Below, piece by piece: positions 1-7,603 of a stretch of 7,896 nucleotides of DNA (position 1 is the first letter of the stretch; each line of letters opens with the position of its first letter). The stretch covers positions 1 to 7,896 of the forward strand of contig SFMI01000105.1 of assembly GCA_004554425.1 (NCBI GenBank), in the 5' to 3' direction. The notes under the pieces were generated by a model, which worked only from the letters and a program-made list of their open reading frames with translations, was not told the DNA's origin and did not search any database. The position numbers and the translations under genes are program-made. This stretch comes from Candidatus Saccharimonadota bacterium (lineage in GTDB: Bacteria; Eremiobacterota; Xenobia; Xenobiales; Xenobiaceae).

Positions 1-2
1 AT

Positions 3-593
3 GCTCCCATTGCCGTATCGTCATATTTTACACCTAGTGTGTCATCAATTCCTCGAGTTTGTTTTGTTGATACTCCAGGTGTAGATGCGGAAGCTTTGCA
101 TAAGGAACATTGCCAATTTACTCACCAAGCTTTGCAAGAAGAAGAGTATGATCGCATTATTTGTGTTATTGCTACAGATAAAGCTGGTACAGATGCTGGC
201 AACCAGCACATACAATGGATTGCCAAGAATTTACCTAAAGATAAAGTTATTTTTGTACTTAACAAAATTGACAAATACAAAAAAGGTGAGGATAATCTCG
301 CAGATAGCTTGCAAAAAATTAAGCAAGATCTGCTCAAGTTTGGCTTCAAAAACCCGACGATTTGTCCTATTTCAGCATATTTTTCTTATTTATTAAAGCT
401 AAAAATGGCTGGCAAAACTTTATCAGAGGAAGATGCTGATGAGTATGATTTGCTTTCTAGAAGATTTTCTCGCTCTTTCTATGATGTGTCTGGCTATTAT
501 AAGAACGTGCGAGTTCAAGATACTGACAGCGAGTTTATCAAGTTAAGCAAACGTGCAGGTTTATATGGATTAGAAAAGATGCTTTATAAGTAA
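3..593 (+). CDS. Dynamin-like GTPase, 5'-truncated by window edge
   Basis: The frame is open from the first bases, so the GTG at 39 is internal and not the start; residues before it (APIAVSSYFTPS) belong to the protein. 196 residues are visible. Seen directly: the G3 motif DTPG (69-80) after a hydrophobic beta strand, the G4 motif NKID (261-272) after the strand VIFVL, and a G5-like SA (372-377) in PISAY. The P-loop and G2 region lie upstream of the window. After G5 come an acidic helical stretch and a closing GLYGLEKMLY, which resembles the SGI..LE..L end of the GTPase domain in bacterial dynamin-like proteins. Members of that family hydrolyse GTP and often remodel membranes through a helical stalk following the GTPase domain. 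Here the frame stops at TAA 591-593 where the stalk should begin, and the same frame resumes downstream as a helical ORF. It could instead be a single-domain HSR1-type GTPase. GTPase assignment is firm; the dynamin subfamily is inference. Confidence 0.85.
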   Translation, partial: APIAVSSYFTPSVSSIPRVCFVDTPGVDAEALHKEHCQFTHQALQEEEYDRIICVIATDKAGTDAGNQHIQWIAKNLPKDKVIFVLNKIDKYKKGEDNLADSLQKIKQDLLKFGFKNPTICPISAYFSYLLKLKMAGKTLSEEDADEYDLLSRRFSRSFYDVSGYYKNVRVQDTDSEFIKLSKRAGLYGLEKMLYK

Positions 594-602
594 ATTAGGT
601 CT

Positions 603-607
603 GGGGA
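603..607 (+). promoter_or_regulatory. Shine-Dalgarno-like site for the 615 GTG start
   Basis: GGGGA lies 7 bases upstream of the GTG at 615, a usable spacing. It supports independent translation of the second ORF. The ATG at 611 is out of frame and reaches a stop after four codons, so it is not the start. Confidence 0.4.
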
Positions 608-614
608 AAGATGG

Positions 615-992
615 GTGGCCAATGAAAACAAGGCTTGGTATAAACCTTGGACTTGGTTTGAAGAGAGCGGCCATAGCGAAAGCAGTTATACAACGGAAGA
701 ATTTGTCTCGGAAGAGAAGTTGGCCTCAGAATTTTTAGCTAATGCTGAGAAGAGCTTACAAGACAATATCACTTCCGCCTGCAAATATGCTACTAAACAA
801 GCCAATAATTTATCTTCCGTTTATTGTGCGGAATTTAAGCGTCTTGACGATATTTTGAAGCAAAAATTGGACGTCCTTGAAGAGTACGCTTCAGATAAAA
901 CTGAAGCAGAAGAGCGCATTAAAGAAGCTGAAGAGCGTCTAGCTTGGCTCAATCAAATTAAAGATCGCGTCGCTTCCATACTTGAGATTTAA
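615..992 (+). CDS. Small helical protein; probable C-terminal part of a dynamin-like GTPase
   Basis: 125 residues from a GTG start. The N-terminus has an aromatic cluster (AWYKPWTWFEE, about residues 7-17). The rest is charged and helical, and about residues 75-125 look like a coiled coil ending in ERLAWLNQIKDRVASILEI. From memory, bacterial dynamin-like GTPases often carry a W-Y-x-P-x-T/S-W motif and end in a helix of the type WL..I...L..IL; I could not check this by search. There is no GTP-binding motif, signal peptide or membrane helix. It lies in the same frame as the upstream GTPase, 21 bases after its stop, so a readthrough or ancestral fusion would be continuous (IRSGERW bridges the gap). 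It is therefore either the detached tail of a split GTPase gene or a small partner translated from its own site. The total is short for a full dynamin-like protein, so part of the stalk may also be lost. Confidence 0.65.
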   Translation: MANENKAWYKPWTWFEESGHSESSYTTEEFVSEEKLASEFLANAEKSLQDNITSACKYATKQANNLSSVYCAEFKRLDDILKQKLDVLEEYASDKTEAEERIKEAEERLAWLNQIKDRVASILEI

Positions 993-1111
993 TGTCAGCT
1001 ATTTATTTAGTGTTGCGTTAAACTTTTAGCATTTTTTGTCTTGGCCTTTATTGTCAACCTACCCGCCTTACTCAGGCGGGTTAGGTTAACCGAAAGTTTT
1101 TGCGGTAAGTC
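993..1111 (+). other. Intergenic spacer upstream of the giant repeat gene
   Basis: This 119-base gap contains an AT-rich stretch, a GC-rich hairpin (1056-1087) and then 24 bases before the next ATG. I found no convincing -35/-10 pair: TTGTCA at 1051-1056 resembles a -35 box, but no -10 follows at a suitable distance. A 9-codon ORF at 992-1021, whose ATG overlaps the preceding stop, is too short to support. The site before the 1112 start is weak (GGTAAG, 1104-1109). Confidence 0.5.
1056..1087 (+). terminator. GC-rich hairpin, possible terminator of the GTPase unit
   Basis: A 12-base left arm (1056-1067, AACCTACCCGCC) pairs with 1075-1087 (GGCGGGTTAGGTT) with one bulged T, around a 7-base loop. 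The stem is strong, but no U-tract follows directly; the only T run (1097-1101) begins about 10 bases later. It may terminate weakly or act as an mRNA-stabilising or attenuating structure in the leader of the repeat gene. It suggests the repeat gene is at least partly uncoupled from the GTPase. Confidence 0.55.
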
Positions 1112-4100
1112 ATGAGTAAACAAAGTAAACAAAGTACGCCGTTGTATGGTGATAGTGCTTCACAGGGAGGCTCCATAACTGCTTCGTCTGCAGACGATAA
1201 TTTTAATTTGCGTCCCCAAGAATGTGCCAGCTTTTGTAAGCAATGCTTGCAAAGTTTAAGTGCTACTGGTTATAAAACATCTTCTGCTAGCAAAAAATCT
1301 TTATACGATGATGCGTTTTCTAAGCGCAGAGCAGAAATATTCCTTGCTGAGGCTGAAAAATATGAATTAGAAGGCGATGATAATAAAGTTCGCCGCTATT
1401 CGCAAAGAGCTTTAGGCAGCGGTTGGGCCGAGCTAGATTCTCGGGTTAGGTCTTTACAAAATGCAAGAATAGAGCGTTTTTTATCTTCAGCTGAAAATCG
1501 TGGTCTTAGTCAGCCTAAAGATAAGGAGTACCAGTATTATTTAAAAGAAGCGCTGGCAGAAGGCACCGAGGCTCAGCCTAAAGTTGAAGCGATGCGCATG
1601 GCTAGGGCAACACAATATTTGCAAAAAGCATCTATTTGTAAACTCAATGGTGATACCAAGATCTATATTGCTTATATAGAAAAAGCTCTGAAAGAATATC
1701 TAGATTTTGAGCTATTATCGCTGCCTTTGTCCTTTAATATAAGCACTTACGAAATACGCAAATATAGAGCAAAAATTTATTTGGCTATAGCTTCCCAATG
1801 TGAGCTTGATGATGAAGAGCAGTACCAAACTAGCCTAAAGAAAGCCTTAGCTGATTGGAGTGTTGTACAGCCTGAAATTGATAAGATACGCAAAGCCAGG
1901 GCTGAGAAGCATTTAGCTGAAGCCACTAAATGCAGCTTGGCAGATGAAGATTTGTATCAAATCAGCTTAAGAAGAGCTTTAACTGAATGGGCTGACGTTC
2001 AGCCTAAGGTTGAAGCAATACGCAAAGCTAGGGCTGAGAAGCATTTGGCCGTGGCTGCTAAGTATACCCTTGCCGAGGAAAGCAAATATCAATATAGCTT
2101 AAGCAAAGCCTTAAATGAGTGGGCTGGCATAAAACCTGAAGTTGAAAAGTCACGTATAGCTAGAGCGGAACAATTCTTAGCTTTAGCTAAGGATTATGCT
2201 GAAAAAGGTGATAAGGCCAATTACGAAGCCAATTTGCAAAAAGCTTTAGATGAACGCGGCGATATTGGTCCTAAAGTAGAAAAAGCTAGAGCTGAGATGT
2301 ATTTAGCTGTAGCTGCTAAATGCGCACTTAGTATTGATGAATTGTATCAAGGCTGCTTAAAGAAAGCTTTAGCTGAATGTGCTGAAGTTAAATCTAAAGT
2401 TGAGGAAATACGCAAAACTAGAGCTGAGAGACACTTGGCCGTGGCTTCTAAGTGTACCCTTGCCGAGGAGAACAAATATCAGAATAGTTTGGCTAAAGCT
2501 TTAGACGAGTGTGCCGAGGTAAAGCCTGCAGTTGAAGCTATTCGTAAAGCTCGCGCAGAGATGCATTTAGTTGCAGCCACTAAGTGCGCACTTGCTGACG
2601 AAAAACAGTATCAGAGTAGTTTAGGTAAAGCCTTAAGTGAATGGGCTGGAATTAAACCTGAAGTTGAAAAGTCACGTATAGCTAGAGCTGAGCAATTTTT
2701 GTCTTTAGCTAAGGGCTATGCTGAAAAAGGTGATAAGGCCAATTGCGAAGCCAACTTGCAAAAAGCTTTGGATGAACGCGGCAATATTGGGCCTAAAGTT
2801 GAACAGGCTCGAGCCGAAATGTATTTAGCCGTAGCTGCTAAATGCGCACTTAGTATTGATGAATTGTATCAAGGCTGCTTAAAGAAAGCTTTAGCTGAAT
2901 GCGCCGAGGTAAAACCTGCGGTTGAGACCATACGCAAAGCCAGGGCAGAGATGCATTTAGCAGTAGCCTCTAAGTGTACCCTTGAAAATGAAAAGCAGTA
3001 TCAGAATAGCTTAAGTAAAGCCTTAAGTGAATGGGTTGGCATTAAGCCTGAAGTTGAAAAGTCACGCCTAGCTAGAACTGAGCAATTCTTGTCTTGGGCT
3101 AAGGATTATGCTGAAAAAGGCGATAAGGCCAATTGCGAAGCCAACTTGCAAAAAGCTTTAGATGAGCGCGGCGATATTGGCCCTAAAGCTGAAAAAGCTA
3201 GGGCTGAGATGTATTTAGCCGTAGCTGCTAAATGCGCACTTTATAACGATGAGTTGTATCAAGGCTGCTTGAAGCAAGCTTTAGATGAATGTGCTGAGGT
3301 AAAGCCTGCGGTTGAGGCTATACGCAAAGCCAGAGCAGAGATGCATTTGGCAGTAGCCTCTAAGTGCACCCTGGTCGAGGAGAACAAATATCAGAGCAGC
3401 TTAGTCAAAGCTTTAGATGAGTGTGCCGAAGTTAAGGCTAAGGCTGAAGCTATACGTAAAACTCGCGCAGAGATGCATTTAGCAGTAGCTAATAAGTGCA
3501 GCCTTGTTGATGAAAAGCAGTATCAAAGTAGTTTAGGCAAAGCTTTAAGTGAATGGGCTGGAGTTCAGCCTCAAGTTGAAGCTATACGTAAAACTCGTGC
3601 AGAAATGCATTTAACTGTAGCTGCTAAATGTACGCTTATAGATGAATCACAGTATCAAAGCAGCTTAAGCAAAGCTTTAAGTGAATGTGCTGGTATTAAG
3701 CCCCAAGTTGAAGCAATTCGCAAAGCTAGAGCGGAAATGCATTTGGCAATAGCTGCCAAGTGTGCACTTGCCAATGAGGATAAGTATCAGAGTAGCTTAG
3801 AGAAATCTTTGAGCGAATGGCCCGGTGCACAGTCTAAGGTTGAGGCCATACGTAAAGACAGGGCCAGAATGTATTTGGCTGTAGCCACTAAATGCAGTCT
3901 TGCTGATGAAGATAAATACCAGAGCATTTTAAATAAGGCTTTAGAGGAGTGCGCTGGTGTAAAATTGGAGGCTGAAGCATTACGCAAAGCTCGTGCAGAG
4001 ATGCACTTAGCAGTAGCTAGTAAGTGTAGCCTTGCCGATGAAGTACAGTATCAGAATAGCTTAGGCAAAGCTTTGAGCGAGTGTGCGAGCATAAAGCCTC

Positions 4101-6118
4101 AAGTTGAAGCTATACGTAAAAATAGAGCGGAAATGCATCTGGCCGTAGCTTCCAAGTGCAGCCTTGTTGATGAAGCACAATATCAGAGTAGCTTAGGCAA
4201 AGCTTTAAGCGAATGCGCTGGCGTTCAGCCTCAGGTTGATTCTATACGTAAAGCTAGGGCTGAGATGCATTTAGCAGCAGCTAGTAAGTGCAACCTGGCT
4301 GATGAGAAGCAGTATCAGAATAGTTTAGGTAAAGCCTTAAGTGAATGGGCTGGCATTAAACCTGAAGTTGAAAAGTCACGTATAGCTAGAACAGATAAAT
4401 TCTTAGCTTTGGCTGAAGGCTATGCTGAAAAAGGTGATAAGGCCAATTGCGAAGCCAATTTGCAAAGAGCTTTAGATGAGCGTAGCCATATTGGCCCTAA
4501 AGTTGAGAAAGTTCGAGCTGAGATGTATTTAGCTGTAGCTGCTAAATGTGCGCTTGGTAATGATGAACTGTATCAAGGCTGTCTAAAGAAAGCTTTAGCT
4601 GAATGCGCCGAGGTAAAGCCTGCGGTTGAGGCCATACGCACAGCCAGGGCAGAGATGTACTTGGCAGTGGCTTCTAAGTGCAGTCTGGCTGACGAAGCCA
4701 AGTATCAGAGCAGCTTAAGCAAAGCTTTGAGTGAATGCGTTGGCGTTCAGCCTCAAGTTGAAGCTATACGTAAAGCTCGCGCAGAGATGTATTTGGGTGT
4801 AGCTTCTAAGTGTAGCCTTGTTGATGAAAAACAGTATCAAAGTAGTTTAGGTAAAGCCTTAGACGAGTGTGCTGATATTAAGCCTAAGGTTGAGGAAATA
4901 CGCAAAACTAGAGCTGAGAGACATTTGGCCGTAGCTTCTAAGTGTACTCTTGATAATGAAGTACAGTATCAGAGCAGCTTAGGCAAAGCTTTGAGCGAAT
5001 GTGCGAGCATAAAGCCTCAAGTTGAAGCTATACGTAAATCTCGTGCAGAAATGCATTTGGCGGCGGCTGCTAAGTGTACTCTTGATAATGAAGTACAGTA
5101 TCAGAGCAGTTTAGGCAAGGCTTTAAGCGAATGTGCGGGCGTAAAGCCTCAAGTTGACGTCATACGTAAAGCTAGAGCAGAAATGCACTTAGCAACAGCT
5201 GCTAAGTGTGCACTTGCTAGTGAAAATAAGTATAAGAGCAGCCTAGAGAAATCTTTGAGCGAATGGCCCGGTGCACAGCCTAAAGTTGAGGCCATACGTA
5301 AAGATAGGGCCAGGATGTATTTGGCTGTAGCCGATAAATGCAGTCTTGCTGATGAAGATCAATACCAGAGCATTTTAAAGAAAGCTTTAGAGGAGTGCGC
5401 TGGTGTAAAATTTGAGACTGAGGCTATGCGTAAAGCTAGAGCTGAGCAGTTCTTGTCTTGGGCCAAGGATTATGCAGAAAAAGGCGATCAAGCTAATTGC
5501 GAAGCCAACTTGCAAAAAGCTTTAGATGAACGCGGCGATATTGGTCCTAAAGTTGAAAAGGCTCGAGCCGAAATGTACTTAGCTTTAGCTTCCAAGTGGA
5601 GTTTAGCTTACGACGGGCAATACCAGAGCTGCTTAAAGAAAGCTTTAGCTGAATGCGCCGAGGTAAAAACTCAAGTTGAAGCTATCCGTAAAGCTAGAGC
5701 AGAAATGCATTTGGCCGTAGCTTCTAAGTGTACACTTGATAATGAAGAGCTTTATCAGAGCAGCTTAAGCAAAGCTTTAGCTGGGTGCACCGAAGTTAAG
5801 TCTAAGATTGAGGCGATTCGTAAAGCTCGCGCAGATATGCATTTAATGGTGGCTTCCAAGTGCAGCCTTGTTGATGAAGCACAATATCAGAGCAGCTTAG
5901 GCAAAGCTTTAAGTGAGTGTGCTGACGTTCAGTCTCAGGTTGAGGCCATACGCAGAGCTCGTGCAGAAATGCATCTGGCAGTGGCTGCGAAGTGCACACT
6001 TGATAATGAGGCACAGTATCAGAGCAGCTTAAGTAAAGCTTTAAGTGAGTGCGCTGGCGTTCAGCCTCAAGTTGAAGCTATGCGCAAAGCTAGGGCAGAG
6101 ATGCATTTGTGCCAATGA
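1112..6118 (+). CDS. Giant tandem-repeat alpha-helical protein, cut short by a frame break
   Basis: 1,668 residues from ATG. Residues 1-72 form a Ser/Gln/Asp-rich leader starting SKQSKQST, with Cys at 38, 42 and 45. Residues 73-1660 are 36 complete helical-hairpin units. Each starts at RAE and runs: helix A of the type RAEMHLAVASKC, a short TLADE-like turn, helix B of the type YQSSLGKALSECA, then a linker VQPQVEAIRKA. Most are exactly 44 residues; five are 42. Units 1 and 2 are 46 residues and unit 3 is 54, and these first three are the most divergent, as expected for a cap. The pattern of small and large hydrophobics resembles TPR-like alpha-solenoids, but the unit is longer than the 34-residue TPR; I do not recognise the family. 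No signal peptide, membrane helix or catalytic motif is seen, so a cytoplasmic scaffold or binding role is inferred. The last native residues are RAEMHL (6092-6109); CQ-stop follows only because the frame breaks at 6109/6110. The intended gene probably continues at 7637. Confidence 0.85.
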   Translation: MSKQSKQSTPLYGDSASQGGSITASSADDNFNLRPQECASFCKQCLQSLSATGYKTSSASKKSLYDDAFSKRRAEIFLAEAEKYELEGDDNKVRRYSQRALGSGWAELDSRVRSLQNARIERFLSSAENRGLSQPKDKEYQYYLKEALAEGTEAQPKVEAMRMARATQYLQKASICKLNGDTKIYIAYIEKALKEYLDFELLSLPLSFNISTYEIRKYRAKIYLAIASQCELDDEEQYQTSLKKALADWSVVQPEIDKIRKARAEKHLAEATKCSLADEDLYQISLRRALTEWADVQPKVEAIRKARAEKHLAVAAKYTLAEESKYQYSLSKALNEWAGIKPEVEKSRIARAEQFLALAKDYAEKGDKANYEANLQKALDERGDIGPKVEKARAEMYLAVAAKCALSIDELYQGCLKKALAECAEVKSKVEEIRKTRAERHLAVASKCTLAEENKYQNSLAKALDECAEVKPAVEAIRKARAEMHLVAATKCALADEKQYQSSLGKALSEWAGIKPEVEKSRIARAEQFLSLAKGYAEKGDKANCEANLQKALDERGNIGPKVEQARAEMYLAVAAKCALSIDELYQGCLKKALAECAEVKPAVETIRKARAEMHLAVASKCTLENEKQYQNSLSKALSEWVGIKPEVEKSRLARTEQFLSWAKDYAEKGDKANCEANLQKALDERGDIGPKAEKARAEMYLAVAAKCALYNDELYQGCLKQALDECAEVKPAVEAIRKARAEMHLAVASKCTLVEENKYQSSLVKALDECAEVKAKAEAIRKTRAEMHLAVANKCSLVDEKQYQSSLGKALSEWAGVQPQVEAIRKTRAEMHLTVAAKCTLIDESQYQSSLSKALSECAGIKPQVEAIRKARAEMHLAIAAKCALANEDKYQSSLEKSLSEWPGAQSKVEAIRKDRARMYLAVATKCSLADEDKYQSILNKALEECAGVKLEAEALRKARAEMHLAVASKCSLADEVQYQNSLGKALSECASIKPQVEAIRKNRAEMHLAVASKCSLVDEAQYQSSLGKALSECAGVQPQVDSIRKARAEMHLAAASKCNLADEKQYQNSLGKALSEWAGIKPEVEKSRIARTDKFLALAEGYAEKGDKANCEANLQRALDERSHIGPKVEKVRAEMYLAVAAKCALGNDELYQGCLKKALAECAEVKPAVEAIRTARAEMYLAVASKCSLADEAKYQSSLSKALSECVGVQPQVEAIRKARAEMYLGVASKCSLVDEKQYQSSLGKALDECADIKPKVEEIRKTRAERHLAVASKCTLDNEVQYQSSLGKALSECASIKPQVEAIRKSRAEMHLAAAAKCTLDNEVQYQSSLGKALSECAGVKPQVDVIRKARAEMHLATAAKCALASENKYKSSLEKSLSEWPGAQPKVEAIRKDRARMYLAVADKCSLADEDQYQSILKKALEECAGVKFETEAMRKARAEQFLSWAKDYAEKGDQANCEANLQKALDERGDIGPKVEKARAEMYLALASKWSLAYDGQYQSCLKKALAECAEVKTQVEAIRKARAEMHLAVASKCTLDNEELYQSSLSKALAGCTEVKSKIEAIRKARADMHLMVASKCSLVDEAQYQSSLGKALSECADVQSQVEAIRRARAEMHLAVAAKCTLDNEAQYQSSLSKALSECAGVQPQVEAMRKARAEMHLCQ
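2162..2287 (+). repeat. 42-residue variant unit (unit 7)
   Basis: First copy of the variant: it starts RAEQFLALAKDYAEKGDKAN and ends DERGDIGPKVEKA, lacking two residues in the final linker compared with standard units. It is preceded by a unit ending EWAGIKPEVEKSRIA and followed by one reading ELYQGCLKKALAECAEVK, so a three-unit block recurs as a module. Confidence 0.85.
2684..2809 (+). repeat. 42-residue variant unit (unit 11)
   Basis: Second copy of the AEKGDKANCEANLQKALDERG variant, with GNIG in place of GDIG. It has the same flanking units as unit 7, four units further on. Confidence 0.85.
3074..3199 (+). repeat. 42-residue variant unit (unit 14)
   Basis: Third copy, starting RTEQFLSWAKDY. 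The module repeats after only three units here, against four, eight or ten elsewhere. Confidence 0.85.
4388..4513 (+). repeat. 42-residue variant unit (unit 24)
   Basis: Fourth copy and the most diverged (RTDKFLALAEGY, DERSHIGPKVEKV). Same flanking module as the earlier copies. Confidence 0.85.
5438..5563 (+). repeat. 42-residue variant unit (unit 32)
   Basis: Fifth copy. It differs from the others in its left neighbour, which ends KFETEAMRKA instead of the usual KPEVEKSR, pointing to recombination between module types. Its right neighbour reads ASKWSLAYD, with Trp replacing the usual Cys. Confidence 0.85.
6077..6109 (+). repeat. 33-bp direct repeat, left copy
   Basis: It begins gctatgcgcaaagctaggg and ends gagatgcatttg, and matches 7604-7636 at 32 of 33 positions. 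Similarity stops abruptly on both sides. The gctatgcgcaaagc wording was seen only at these two places in the array. It marks the left boundary of the out-of-phase block. Confidence 0.8.
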
Positions 6119-6200
6119 GAAACAGTATCAAAGCAGCTTAAGTAAAGCCTTAAGTGAATGGGCTGGCATAAAACCTGAAGTTGAAAAGTCACGCTTAGCT

Positions 6201-6326
6201 AGAGCGGAACAATTCTTGTCTTGGGCTAAGGGTTATGCTGAAAAAGGTGATAAAGCTAATTGCGAAGCCAACTTGCAAAGAGCTTTAGATGAGCGTGGCG
6301 ATATTGGCCTTAAAGTTGAAAAAGTT
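6201..6326 (+). repeat. 42-residue variant unit in the inserted block, first copy
   Basis: Starts RAEQFLSWAKGYAEKGDKAN, ends GLKVEKV, and carries the usual left (IKPEVEKSRLA) and right (ELYQDCLKKAL) neighbours. Confidence 0.8.
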
Positions 6327-6986
6327 CGAGCTGAGATGTATTTAGCTGTAGCTGCTAAATGCGCACTTAGTAATGATGAATTGTATCAAGACTGCTTAAA
6401 GAAAGCTTTAGCTGAATGTGTTGGAGTTAAGTCAGCAATTGAAGCTATACGCAAAGCTAGAGCCGAAGTTCATTTGGCCGTAGCTTCCAAGTGCAGCCTT
6501 GTTGATGAAGCACAATATCAGAGTAGCTTAAGCAAAGCTTTAAGCGAATGCGCTGGCGTTCAGCCTCAGGTTGATTCTATACGTAAAGCTAGGGCTGAGA
6601 TGCATTTAGCAGTAGCCTCTAAGTGTACCCTTGCCGAGGAAACCAAGTATCAGAGCAGCTTAGTCAAAGCTTTAGCTGAATGCGCCGAAGTTAAGCCTAA
6701 GGTTGAGGCAATTCGTAGAGCTCGTGCAGAGATGTATTTAGCAGTAGCTTCTAAGTGCACACTTGTTGATGAAAAACAGTATCAGAACAGCTTAGGTAAA
6801 GCTTTAAGTGAGTGCGCTGAAGTTCAGCCTCAAGTTGAAGCCATACGTAAAGCTCGTGCAGAAATGCATTTGGCGGTAGCTAATAAGTGTACCCTGGCTG
6901 ATGAGAAACAGTATCAGAGTAGTTTAGGTAAAGCCTTAAGTGAATGGGCTGGTATTAAACCTGAAGTTGAAAAGTCACGTTTAGCT

Positions 6987-7112
6987 AGAGCTGAGCAATT
7001 CTTGTCTTGGGCCAAGGGCTATGCTGAAAAAGGCTATCAAGCTAATTGCGAAGCCAACTTGCAAAAAGCTTTAGATGAACGCGGCGATATTGGGCCTAAA
7101 GTTGAAAAGGCT
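6987..7112 (+). repeat. 42-residue variant unit in the inserted block, second copy
   Basis: Reads AEKGYQANCEANLQ. Its right neighbour ASKWSLAYDEQ matches that of unit 32, so the 6987-7240 stretch is related to the 5438-5695 stretch. Confidence 0.8.
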
Positions 7113-7603
7113 CGAGCCGAAATGTACTTAGCTTTAGCTTCCAAATGGAGCTTAGCTTATGATGAGCAATACCAAAGCTGCTTAAAGAAAGCTTTAGCTG
7201 AATGCGTCGAGGTAAAATCTGAAGTTGAGACCATACGCACAGCCAGGGCAGAGATGTACTTGGCAGTGGCTTCTAAGTGCAGTCTGGCTGACGAAGCGCA
7301 GTATCAAAGTAGTTTAGATAAAGCCTTAAGTGAATGCGCTGGAGTAAAAGCTCAAGTTGAAGCTATACGTAAAGATCGTGCAGAAATGCATTTAGCGGTA
7401 GCTGCTAAGTGTAGCCTTGCCGATGAAGTACAGTACCAGAATAGCTTAGGCAAAGCTTTGAGTGAGTGCGCTGGTGTTCAGCCTCAAGTTGAAGCCATAC
7501 GTAAAGCTCGTGCAGAAATGCATCTGGCAGTGGCTGCGAAGTGCACACTTGATAATGAAGCACAGTATCAGAGCAGCTTAAGCAAAGCTTTAAGTGAGTG
7601 CGC

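Larger units (their letters stand above)
1328..6091 (+). repeat. Tandem array of 36 units (mostly 132 bp / 44 aa)
   Basis: Parsing the protein at each R-A-E gives units of 46, 46, 54, then 44 residues throughout, except five 42-residue variants (units 7, 11, 14, 24, 32). The residue count closes exactly: 72 leader residues, 36 units, then RAEMHLCQ, total 1,668. Nearly invariant positions are R1, L6, A9, Y20, L24, A/S27-L28 and a V/I-E near 38-39. Units 4-36 are far more alike than units 1-3, which suggests expansion by duplication and ongoing homogenisation from an older N-terminal core. Confidence 0.9.
6110..7603 (+). repeat. 1,494-bp out-of-phase block of array DNA inserted between direct repeats
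   Basis: The block contains a 30-residue partial unit, ten complete units (eight of 44, two of 42 residues) and a 32-residue partial unit, all in the frame one base ahead of the flanking array. It enters mid-unit (at the A of ANEKQYQ) and leaves mid-unit (at SECA). Its last 94 bases (7510-7603) match 5961-6054, just left of the first junction, with two mismatches, so it is made of this gene's own array or a close paralogue. Deleting 6077-7603 (1,527 bp, divisible by three) restores one continuous frame. A misassembly could create the same picture. Confidence 0.75.

Noticed and set aside
122..349. Minus-strand ORF opposite the GTPase gene
   Set aside because: Shadow of the coding strand; no ribosome site or family resemblance.
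85..396. 103-codon ORF on the + strand inside the GTPase gene
   Set aside because: It overlaps clear GTPase motifs in another frame and its translation has no recognisable pattern.
992..1021. Nine-codon ORF overlapping the stop of the 615 ORF
   Set aside because: Too short, and no similarity or ribosome evidence.
1051..1080. Sigma-70 promoter with TTGTCA as -35
   Set aside because: The GC-rich hairpin occupies the place where the -10 box should be.
3787..3987. Minus-strand ORF in the repeat array
   Set aside because: Antisense of repeat units 19-20; created by repeat codon usage.
5802..6014. Minus-strand ORF in the repeat array
   Set aside because: Antisense shadow; the same pattern recurs at 7405-7656 because the units are copies.
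6045..6110. GTG at 6045 as a true start of a second repeat gene
   Set aside because: The first 22 residues are the preceding unit read in the wrong frame, and there is no ribosome site; the frame becomes meaningful only after 6110.
6092..6118. Programmed ribosomal frameshift at the first break
   Set aside because: No slippery heptamer or following structure is evident, and about 23 bp of a normal unit are missing at the break, so a DNA rearrangement explains it better.
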